From positions 1-5,800 of the forward strand of contig DATHBP010000009.1 in assembly GCA_035296085.1 (NCBI GenBank): a stretch of 5,800 nucleotides of DNA, read 5' to 3'. The translations under genes were made by a program, and so were the position numbers. This DNA comes from DATHBP01 sp035296085. GTDB lineage: Bacteria > Actinomycetota > Actinomycetes > Propionibacteriales > Nocardioidaceae. Positions within the stretch are counted from its first letter, which is position 1. Every line of letters begins with the position of its first letter. Below the pieces are notes generated by a model that did not search any database, had not been told where the DNA came from, and saw only the letters and a list, made by a program, of their open reading frames with translations. Shown here one piece after another: positions 1-5,220 of this stretch.

Positions 1-1
1 G

Positions 2-1261
2 GTCGACGGCCGCGCTGACGCGCGCTGTGACGTCTACGCCGTGGGGATCGTGGTCTGGGAGCTGCTGACCGGCCGGAAGCCGCACGAAGCGGAGTCGCCG
101 TTCGAGATCGCCTACAAGCACGTGCACAGCGACGTGCCGGCTCCGTCCTCGATCCGAGACGGCATCCCGCCCGAGCTCGACGAGCTCGTCCTCGCCGCGA
201 CGGCCCGTGACCCCGCCAGGCGGCCGGCCGATGCCGGCATCCTGCTCGGCCGGCTGCACACCGCGCAGCGGGCGGTCAGCCGCGGACGGCCGACGGCCGA
301 GCTCACCCAAGCCGACCGCTCCGGCACCGAGCCGACCCTCGTCGGACCCGAGCTGGCCGCGCCGGTCCCGCGCCGGCGCCTTCGCCGGACGGGTCTCGCA
401 CTGCTCTGCCTCGCGCTGATAGCTGCTCTCGGCGCGGGCGGCTGGTACTTCGCCGTTGCGCGCTTCACCACGACGCCCACCGTGCTTCGCCTGCCGATGG
501 ACGAGGCGCGATCAGCGCTCCGGGCGGCCGGCCTGTCGTTCTCGCTCTCCGGGCGCGACTGGTCGGAGACCGTGCCGGCGGGGTCGGTGATCTCCACGGA
601 CCCAAGACCCGGCGAGCGGGTCCTCGACAACGGTCAGGTCAGCGCCGTGGTGTCCCGGGGACCGCACCGCTTCGATGTCCCTCCCGTCATCGGTCTCCCG
701 CGCAGCGACGCAGTCGCGGCGCTGCGGGGCAGGCGGCTGCACATCGCTGACGTGTACCGCCGCTACAACGAGTCCCGTGCCACCGGCACCACCATCCGCG
801 TGCGCCCGGCGCCTGGCACTCCGCTTCGCGCCGGGACCGGTGTCGTGCTCATCCTCAGCAGGGGTCCCCGGCCGATCGCCATCCCGGATCTGCACGACAA
901 GGATGCGGCGAGGGCGCAGCAGCGGCTGGAGCGGCTGGGTTTCTCGGTGGCGACCCGCGAGCGCCATGACGACGAAGCAGCAGAAGGCACAGTCCTCGGG
1001 CAGCGACCATCCGGCGGTACGGGACACCGCGGCGACCGGGTGCAGCTGGTCATCTCGCTCGGTCCACGCCTGGCTGCCGTACCCGACGTCGGCAGCTTCG
1101 GAGTCGAAGCCGCCAAAGCCGCACTTTCCAAGGCCGGCTTCCAGGTGGAGGTCGAGACCTATGAGGTCGCCAGCTTCGGTCTGGGCTTCGTCGTCGAGCA
1201 GCGACCGAGCGCGGGCACTATGGCGCCGCTCGGTTCCACGGTCACCGTCTACCTGGTCTGA
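2..1261 (+). CDS. PASTA-domain Ser/Thr protein kinase, C-terminal part (5' end outside window)
   Basis: Membrane-bound Hanks-type Ser/Thr kinase of the PknB/StkP/PknL kind. Such kinases phosphorylate cytoplasmic targets in response to cell-wall fragments or lipid II bound by their external PASTA repeats. The frame is open from base 2, so the gene starts outside the window; the GTG at 41 is internal. Of 419 visible residues, 8-25 are kinase subdomain IX (RCDVYAVGIVVWELLTG, with its Asp at residue 10), and about 68-80 are the last subdomain, with ARDPARRPADA. A Pro/Arg-rich linker leads to a membrane helix at about 131-153, preceded by RRRLRR, which places the N-terminus inside. Four PASTA repeats follow at about 156-221, 223-289, 291-355 and 357-419, each ending in a beta strand such as VVSRGP, LILSRGP, VISLGP or VTVYLV. 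Repeat 1 lacks the usual VPDV opening and is the most divergent. The ATP-binding and catalytic loops are not visible, so activity cannot be judged. Family assignment is firm; the PknL orthology is a guess. Confidence 0.95.
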   Translation, partial: VDGRADARCDVYAVGIVVWELLTGRKPHEAESPFEIAYKHVHSDVPAPSSIRDGIPPELDELVLAATARDPARRPADAGILLGRLHTAQRAVSRGRPTAELTQADRSGTEPTLVGPELAAPVPRRRLRRTGLALLCLALIAALGAGGWYFAVARFTTTPTVLRLPMDEARSALRAAGLSFSLSGRDWSETVPAGSVISTDPRPGERVLDNGQVSAVVSRGPHRFDVPPVIGLPRSDAVAALRGRRLHIADVYRRYNESRATGTTIRVRPAPGTPLRAGTGVVLILSRGPRPIAIPDLHDKDAARAQQRLERLGFSVATRERHDDEAAEGTVLGQRPSGGTGHRGDRVQLVISLGPRLAAVPDVGSFGVEAAKAALSKAGFQVEVETYEVASFGLGFVVEQRPSAGTMAPLGSTVTVYLV

Positions 1262-1263
1262 GG
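1260..1263 (+). promoter_or_regulatory. Shine-Dalgarno of the EamA transporter gene, overlapping the kinase stop codon
   Basis: GAGG lies 7 bases before the ATG at 1271 and shares two bases with the kinase TGA (1259-1261). This supports the ATG at 1271 as the start and suggests translational coupling within one transcript. Confidence 0.6.
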
Positions 1264-1270
1264 CGCCGCG

Positions 1271-2170
1271 ATGGCCTCGGCACCGCCCTCACCGCGTTCT
1301 GGGCTCGCCACCCTGGCGCTGATCGGCGTCACCGCCACCTGGGGCTCAACGTTCTTCTTGATCAAGGACCTGCTCGACCGGGTGCCGGTGCTGGACTTCC
1401 TCGCCGTCCGGTTCGCGATCGCCACGGTGGTGCTCGTCCTGGTCGCGCCCAAGGCGGTCAGCCGCCTGTCGCCGCGCGCACGCTGGCACGGCATAACCCT
1501 CGGGCTCGTGTACGGCGTCGCCCAGATCCTGCAAACGACCGGCCTGGGGCACACCAGCGCCAGCGTGTCCGGTTTCGTCACCGGCATGTATGTGGTGCTG
1601 ACCCCGGTGTTCGGCGCGGCGCTGTTGAGACAGCGGATCGGGCGCCTCACCTGGGTGGCTGTTGCGCTCGCCACTGCAGGGCTTGCCGTGCTGTCGCTGC
1701 GGGGCTTTGCGGTCGGCTATGGCGAGGCGCTCACTTTCGTTGCCGCGATGCTGTACGCCGTCCACATCCTCGGGCTCGGGGCCTGGTCAACACAGCGCGA
1801 CGCGCTAGGGCTGTCGGTGCTGCAGATGGCGGTGATCACCGTGGTCTGCATGGCCGCCAGCGCCCCTGACGGCATCGTCCTTCCCTCCCGGGCCGATGAC
1901 TGGGTGGCCATCGTCTACATGGCTCTGGTCGCCGGCGCGCTAGCGCTGCTGGCGCAGACGTGGGCACAGGCGCACCTCACCGCCACCCGGGCAGCGATCG
2001 TGATGACGATGGAGCCGGTCTTCGCGGCCTTCTTCGCGGTGCTGCTCGGCGGCGAGCTGCTGACCTTGCGGATGCTGCTCGGCGGGGGGCTGGTGCTGGC
2101 CGCGATGTACCTCGTCGAGCTCCTGCCGCGACGCAAGGTGGAGGGCGAGGTGCAACACCTGGTGGTCTGA
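1271..2170 (+). CDS. EamA/DMT-family membrane transporter (ten-helix)
   Basis: A 299-residue inner-membrane protein of the drug/metabolite transporter superfamily, full length for a protein with two EamA domains. About ten hydrophobic helices can be placed near residues 11-31, 40-60, 72-91, 96-119, 127-143, 150-170, 180-197, 211-230, 239-260 and 265-285. The first half opens with the typical TATWGSTFFLIKD (21-33) and has the helix-4 motif VSGFVTGMYVVLTPVFGALL-like at 99-119. The second half has the matching TATRAAIVMTMEPVFAAFFA (237-256) followed by GGELLTLRMLLGG. The C-terminus ends in a short charged tail, RRKVEGEVQ. Family members export or take up amino acids, nucleosides or other small metabolites; the substrate cannot be read from the sequence. 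The gene starts 9 bases after the PASTA kinase and is probably co-transcribed with it. It converges on the threonine aldolase gene. Confidence 0.93.
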   Translation: MASAPPSPRSGLATLALIGVTATWGSTFFLIKDLLDRVPVLDFLAVRFAIATVVLVLVAPKAVSRLSPRARWHGITLGLVYGVAQILQTTGLGHTSASVSGFVTGMYVVLTPVFGAALLRQRIGRLTWVAVALATAGLAVLSLRGFAVGYGEALTFVAAMLYAVHILGLGAWSTQRDALGLSVLQMAVITVVCMAASAPDGIVLPSRADDWVAIVYMALVAGALALLAQTWAQAHLTATRAAIVMTMEPVFAAFFAVLLGGELLTLRMLLGGGLVLAAMYLVELLPRRKVEGEVQHLVV

Positions 2171-2183
2171 ACCGGCTCGACGC

Positions 2184-2212
2184 CCGTCAGCAGCTGCCTG
2201 GCTGCGCGACGG
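2184..2212. terminator. Candidate bidirectional terminator hairpin between convergent genes
   Basis: CCGTC (2184-2188) pairs with GACGG (2208-2212), and GCAGC (2190-2194) with GCTGC (2201-2205). The two 5-bp stems are separated by a 1x2 internal loop and closed by a 6-base loop. The hairpin fills most of the 42-base gap between the transporter and aldolase stop codons. There is no U-tract, as is common in actinobacteria. Structure seen; function inferred. Confidence 0.45.
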
Positions 2213-3214
2213 TCACCCTTGCGTCAGCCGGGCGAGAACCCTCGCCGCCCGGTCCACGTCCGCGGCCCCCACATCGAGGTGGGTGACCAGCCGCACCTGG
2301 GTGGCACCGACCGTGCCGACCAGGACCCCCTCCTCGGCGGCGCCGGCTACCAGGCCGGCGGCATCCGTCGTCTCGACCACCACGATATTGGTGTCCACCG
2401 TCTGCGGGTCGACGCCGGCCGCCTCCGCGAGCGTCTGTGCGTGCGCGTGGTCCTCGGCCAGCCGCTCGACATGGTGCTCGAGCGAGTACAGCCCGGCCGC
2501 CGCCAGTACCCCAGCCTGCCGCCACCCGCCGCCGAGTCGCTTGCGCCACGTCCGCGCCTCGCGGATCTGGTCGCTGGCACCGGCGACGAGCGAGCCCACC
2601 GGAGCACCGAGCCCTTTCGACAGGCCGACGGAGACGATGTCGGCGTGCCGGCCGTAGTCGGCCAGTGCGACGCCCGTCGCGACGTGGGCGTTCCACAGCC
2701 GCGCACCGTCGAGATGGACTGCCACCCCGCTTGCGTCGGCCAGCTCCCGCAGCGCAGCGAGGCGGTCCAGCGGCTGCACGCTGCCGCCCCCGAAGTTGTG
2801 GGTGTTCTCGACCGACACCGCGGCCGTGCGGACGAGGAACGGGCCGAGATCGGGGGCGAGCAGAGCACCGACCGCCGCCAGGTCGAGCAGCCCGCGAGGC
2901 GCCGACCATGTGCGCATCGTGGTGCCGAACACCGCGGCGTGGGCGCCGAGCTCCGCACGGGCGATGTGGGCACGGGACTCGCAGAGCACCTCCTGCCCCA
3001 CCGGGACGAGCAGGCGTACGGCGAGCAGGTTGGCCAGCGACCCGGTCACCGTGAACAAGGCGGCCTCGTGGCCGAGCAGGCCGGCGACCCGCTCCTCGAG
3101 CGCCGCCACGGTGGGGTCCTCGCCGTACACGTCGTCGCCCACCTCGGCGCGGGCCATGGCGGCGCGCATGCCGTCGGTGGGCTTGGTGACGGTGTCGCTG
3201 CGCAGGTCGATCAC
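2213..3214 (-). CDS. ltaE: Low-specificity L-threonine aldolase (PLP-dependent)
   Basis: Fold-type I PLP enzyme that cleaves L-threonine and L-allo-threonine to glycine and acetaldehyde in the cytoplasm. From the GTG at 3214 the protein has 333 residues and begins MIDLRSDTVTKPT, the standard family N-terminus. Landmarks in this numbering: VYGEDPTV (29-36); FTVTGSLANLLA (54-65), the phosphate-binding region; His83, the ring-stacking position; ENTHNFGGG (136-144); HLDGARLWN (167-175) with Asp169, which binds the pyridine nitrogen; and SVGLSKGLGAPVGS (195-208) with the Schiff-base Lys200. A GTG two codons upstream (3218-3220) is in frame and could add two residues; just before it come GGT and an in-frame TAG. 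I prefer 3214 because a TAGGGT -10 box ends 6 bases before it, there is no ribosome binding site for either start, and the shorter form matches the family. Downstream of pfp on the same strand, gap 64-70 bases. Confidence 0.94.
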   Translation of the reverse strand: MIDLRSDTVTKPTDGMRAAMARAEVGDDVYGEDPTVAALEERVAGLLGHEAALFTVTGSLANLLAVRLLVPVGQEVLCESRAHIARAELGAHAAVFGTTMRTWSAPRGLLDLAAVGALLAPDLGPFLVRTAAVSVENTHNFGGGSVQPLDRLAALRELADASGVAVHLDGARLWNAHVATGVALADYGRHADIVSVGLSKGLGAPVGSLVAGASDQIREARTWRKRLGGGWRQAGVLAAAGLYSLEHHVERLAEDHAHAQTLAEAAGVDPQTVDTNIVVVETTDAAGLVAGAAEEGVLVGTVGATQVRLVTHLDVGAADVDRAARVLARLTQG

Positions 3215-3220
3215 CGGCAC

Positions 3221-3226
3221 ACCCTA
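3221..3226 (-). promoter_or_regulatory. -10 box TAGGGT of a probable leaderless threonine aldolase promoter
   Basis: On the minus strand, TAGGGT fits the actinobacterial TANNNT -10 consensus and is followed by GTGCCG and then GTG at 3214-3212. Transcription would start at or next to that GTG, giving a leaderless mRNA. A GTCCGA at 3244-3249, 17 bases upstream, is the only -35-placed hexamer and is a poor match to TTGACA. Confidence 0.45.
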
Positions 3227-3244
3227 GGGGCGCCGGCTCAGGAT

Positions 3245-3279
3245 CGGACCTGGGCCAGTGCAGCTGCTGCCCGGGTCCG
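3245..3279 (-). terminator. Candidate hairpin terminator or attenuator after pfp
   Basis: On the minus strand CGGACCCGGGC pairs with GCCCAGGTCCG: 11 positions with one C-A mismatch and a 13-base loop holding the palindrome GCAGCTGC. It begins 5 bases after the phosphofructokinase stop codon. There is no U-tract. Its far arm covers the place where a -35 element for the aldolase promoter would lie, so it may separate pfp transcription from that of the aldolase. Structure seen; function inferred. Confidence 0.4.
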
Positions 3280-3284
3280 GTCGG

Positions 3285-4310
3285 TCAGCCGAAGAGGACT
3301 TCGGCCTCCGCGTAGCGGGCCGGGTCGACCGTCTTCAGCGTGCCAGTGCCCTCGGCGAGCGGCACCCGGACGATGTCTGTGCCCCGCAACGCCACCATCG
3401 TCCCGAAGTCGCCCTCCTGCGCCGCCTGGATCGCGTGCAGGCCGAACCGGGTCGCGAGCCAACGGTCGAATGCCGTCGGAGTGCCACCCCGCTGGATGTG
3501 ACCGAGTACGACGGCGCGGGACTCGTGTCGCGTGCGCTGTTCGATCTCGCGGGCCAACCGGTCGCCGATGCCACCCAGCCGCACGTGGCCGAATGCGTCG
3601 AGCTCGGTCTTGAGCGTCACCATGTCTCCCTCGGCCGGAACAGCACCCTCGGCGACGACGACGATCGGGGAGTAGTTAGACCGGTAGCGACGTTCGACGA
3701 GCTCGCAGACCCTATCGATCCCGAACGGCTGCTCGGGGATCAAGATGATGTTGGCGCCCCCAGCGAGGCCTGAGTGCAGCGCGATCCAGCCGGAGTGGCG
3801 ACCCATGACCTCGACGATCACCACGCGGTGGTGCGACTCAGCCGTCGTGTGCAGCCGGTCGATCGCCTCGGTTGCGATGTTGACGGCGGTGTCGAAGCCG
3901 AATGTGAAGTCGGTGGCACTCAGGTCGTTGTCGATCGTCTTGGGCACGCCGACGACGTTGACCCCGAACTCAGCCAATGCGGTGGCGACACCAAGGGTGT
4001 CCTCGCCTCCGATCGCGATGAGCGCGTCGACCCCGTTGTCCTTGAGGTGTGCCTGGATCCGTTCGAGTCCGCCATCGACGGACAGGGGATTGGTCCGCGA
4101 CGAGCCGATGATGGTGCCGCCCCTCGGCAGGATGCCGCGCACGTCGGCGACTCCCAGGGGCCGGATGTCGTTCTCGAGTGCCCCGCGCCAGCCGTCGCGG
4201 AAGCCGACCACCTCGGCGTCGTACTCAGTGCTGCCCCTGCGGACGATGGCGCGCAGGACGGCGTTCAGCCCCGGGCAGTCGCCCCCACCGGTCAGTACCC
4301 CGACGCGCAT
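3285..4310 (-). CDS. pfp: 6-phosphofructokinase, probably pyrophosphate-dependent (PFP type)
   Basis: Phosphorylates fructose 6-phosphate to fructose 1,6-bisphosphate, the committed step of upper glycolysis. The 341-residue protein is typical of the short bacterial PFK-A family. Starting at the ATG at 4310, it opens MRVGVLTGGGDCPGLNAV (phosphate-donor loop). It has RGGTIIGSSR (63-72), GGEDT (101-105), VPKTIDND (122-129) with the catalytic base Asp127, VEVMGRHSGW (167-176) with Arg171 for fructose 6-phosphate, VAEGA (219-223) and GHIQRGGTPTAFDR (270-283). Numbering matches the E. coli enzyme at these sites. Position 104 is Asp and 124 is Lys, where ATP enzymes such as E. coli PfkA have Gly at both; Asp104/Lys124 is the known signature of PPi-dependent enzymes, which work reversibly and use PPi instead of ATP. 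AGGAGG at 4321-4326, 10 bases before the ATG, supports the start. The frame stays open upstream to 4757, but that part has no PFK character and lies antisense to the DUF1028 gene. Confidence 0.95.
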   Translation of the reverse strand: MRVGVLTGGGDCPGLNAVLRAIVRRGSTEYDAEVVGFRDGWRGALENDIRPLGVADVRGILPRGGTIIGSSRTNPLSVDGGLERIQAHLKDNGVDALIAIGGEDTLGVATALAEFGVNVVGVPKTIDNDLSATDFTFGFDTAVNIATEAIDRLHTTAESHHRVVIVEVMGRHSGWIALHSGLAGGANIILIPEQPFGIDRVCELVERRYRSNYSPIVVVAEGAVPAEGDMVTLKTELDAFGHVRLGGIGDRLAREIEQRTRHESRAVVLGHIQRGGTPTAFDRWLATRFGLHAIQAAQEGDFGTMVALRGTDIVRVPLAEGTGTLKTVDPARYAEAEVLFG

Positions 4311-4320
4311 CTGCTCCCGC

Positions 4321-4326
4321 CCTCCT
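4321..4326 (-). promoter_or_regulatory. Shine-Dalgarno AGGAGG of pfp
   Basis: A perfect AGGAGG on the minus strand, 10 bases before the ATG at 4310. A second purine stretch, GGGAG, sits 3 bases before the ATG but is too close to be the main site. It fixes the conserved MRVGVLTGGGDCPG start against the longer open frame. Confidence 0.65.
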
Positions 4327-4341
4327 CTGGTGACGTCGGGC

Positions 4342-4347
4342 ACCCTA
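4342..4347 (-). promoter_or_regulatory. -10 box TAGGGT of the probable pfp promoter
   Basis: TAGGGT on the minus strand matches TANNNT and is identical to the box before the aldolase. A start near 4335 would give a leader of about 25 bases carrying the AGGAGG site. GTCGGA at 4365-4370, 17 bases upstream, is the -35-placed hexamer; it is a weak match to TTGACA. Confidence 0.4.
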
Positions 4348-4358
4348 GCGAGAAGGCG

Positions 4359-4364
4359 TAGGTT
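4359..4364 (+). promoter_or_regulatory. -10 box TAGGTT of a probable leaderless DUF1028 promoter
   Basis: TAGGTT fits TANNNT and ends exactly 6 bases before the GTG at 4371, the spacing expected if that GTG is the first transcribed codon. No Shine-Dalgarno precedes the GTG, which fits a leaderless mRNA. GTCGGG at 4335-4340, with an 18-base spacer, is the only -35-placed hexamer and is weak. Confidence 0.5.
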
Positions 4365-4370
4365 TCCGAC

Positions 4371-5198
4371 GTGACCTTCTCCATCGTTGCCCGCAGCGCC
4401 GCCGGGGACACCTGGGGAGTTGCTGTGGCCTCGAAGTTCCTCGCGGTGGGCGCGGCTGTACCCGCCGCGAAGGCCGGGGTGGGAGCAATCGCGACCCAGT
4501 CGTTCGCCAACTTGACCTACCGTCCCAGAGGTCTGGCGATGCTGGCGGATGGCCGGTCTGCCGAGGAGACGCTGGACGCCCTCACCGCGGCGGACACCGA
4601 CCGCGCCGAGCGCCAAGCCGGCATCGTCGACGCTCTGGGCGGCTCCGCGACCTTCACCGGGGAGGGCTGCCTGGACTGGGCCGGTGGAATCAGCGCCGAC
4701 GACCTGGCGATCCAAGGCAATATCCTCACCGGTCCTGAAGTCGTCGACGCCATGCATGCCGCGTGGGGGGACAGCGATCCTGAGCTGCCGCTGGCGCGTC
4801 GCCTACTGGCCGCCTTGCTGGCCGGAGACGGCGCCGGCGGCGACCGGCGCGGCCGGCAGAGCGCCGCGCTGCTCGTGGTGACCGAGGACGGCGGCTACGG
4901 CGGGTTCAGCGACGTGCTGGTGGACCTGCGCGTCGACGACCATCCCTCGCCCTGCGTCGAGCTCGAGCGTCTGCTCGACCTGCACCACCTCTACTTCGAG
5001 CAACCCGCCGACGCGGACCTACTGGTCATCGACGACGAGTTGGCCGCTGAGCTCGACGCGCACGTCCATGCTCTCGGGCACAGCAGCCTCGACGAGTGGC
5101 TCGGGGTGCAGAACTACGAGATGCGCGTCGTCGAGGGCAAGATCGACCGCGTCGTGCTGGGTGTCCTTCGCGACCAGGCGGCCGCCACCGGCCGGTAG
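4371..5198 (+). CDS. DUF1028 family protein (possible Ntn-hydrolase fold) with C-terminal extension
   Basis: A 275-residue cytoplasmic protein, with no signal peptide or membrane helix, of the DUF1028 family, whose biochemical role is unknown. Family hallmarks: MTFSIVARSAAGDTWGVAVA (1-20), SKFLAVGAAVPAAKAGVGAI (21-40), ATQSFANLTYRPRGL (41-55), QGNIL (115-119), a Gly/Arg-rich GGDRRGRQSAALLVV (156-170) and VDLRVDDHPSPCVELERLL (184-202). From memory the family is grouped with N-terminal nucleophile hydrolases; Thr2 would become the first residue once Met is removed, but catalysis has not been shown here. Residues about 218-267, with SSLDEWLGVQNYEMRVVEGKID, form a separate C-terminal segment resembling the putative peptidoglycan-binding domain often attached to DUF1028; no export signal supports a wall location. 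The GTG at 4371 is preferred because of the -10 box 6 bases upstream and the conserved MTFSI start. Divergent from pfp, convergent with plsC. Confidence 0.92.
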   Translation: MTFSIVARSAAGDTWGVAVASKFLAVGAAVPAAKAGVGAIATQSFANLTYRPRGLAMLADGRSAEETLDALTAADTDRAERQAGIVDALGGSATFTGEGCLDWAGGISADDLAIQGNILTGPEVVDAMHAAWGDSDPELPLARRLLAALLAGDGAGGDRRGRQSAALLVVTEDGGYGGFSDVLVDLRVDDHPSPCVELERLLDLHHLYFEQPADADLLVIDDELAAELDAHVHALGHSSLDEWLGVQNYEMRVVEGKIDRVVLGVLRDQAAATGR

Positions 5199-5220
5199 CC
5201 ATTCCCCGCTGGGCGGAGGC
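5199..5220. other. Short convergent intergenic gap without a clear terminator
   Basis: Only 22 bases separate the DUF1028 and plsC stop codons. The nearest structures are a 10-base palindrome, ACCGGCCGGT (5187-5196), inside the end of the DUF1028 gene, and a distant GGCCGCC/GGCGGCC pair (5180-5186 with 5224-5230). Neither makes a convincing terminator, so transcripts may overlap at their 3' ends. Confidence 0.4.

Noticed and set aside
41..43. GTG at 41 as the start of the first gene
   Set aside because: It falls inside kinase subdomain IX (DVYAVGIVVWELLTG); the frame is open to the left edge, so the gene is truncated by the window.
2219..3613. Long open frame of 464 codons on the + strand across the aldolase and part of pfp
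   Set aside because: Composition is Arg/Pro/Gly-rich without domains. It is a shadow caused by high GC and codon bias of the real minus-strand genes.
4330..4343. GTG...CAC near-palindrome with GACGTC between the divergent promoters as an operator
   Set aside because: Only the outer three bases and a few inner ones are symmetric. It is too weak to call without a family comparison.
3258..4374. Several + strand open frames opposite pfp
   Set aside because: They have no recognisable family or ribosome binding site, and the opposite strand encodes a complete, conserved phosphofructokinase.
4311..4757. N-terminal extension of the phosphofructokinase frame by 149 codons
   Set aside because: It lies antisense to the DUF1028 gene, has no PFK similarity, and the AGGAGG site plus the conserved MRVGVLTGGGDCPG fix the start at 4310.
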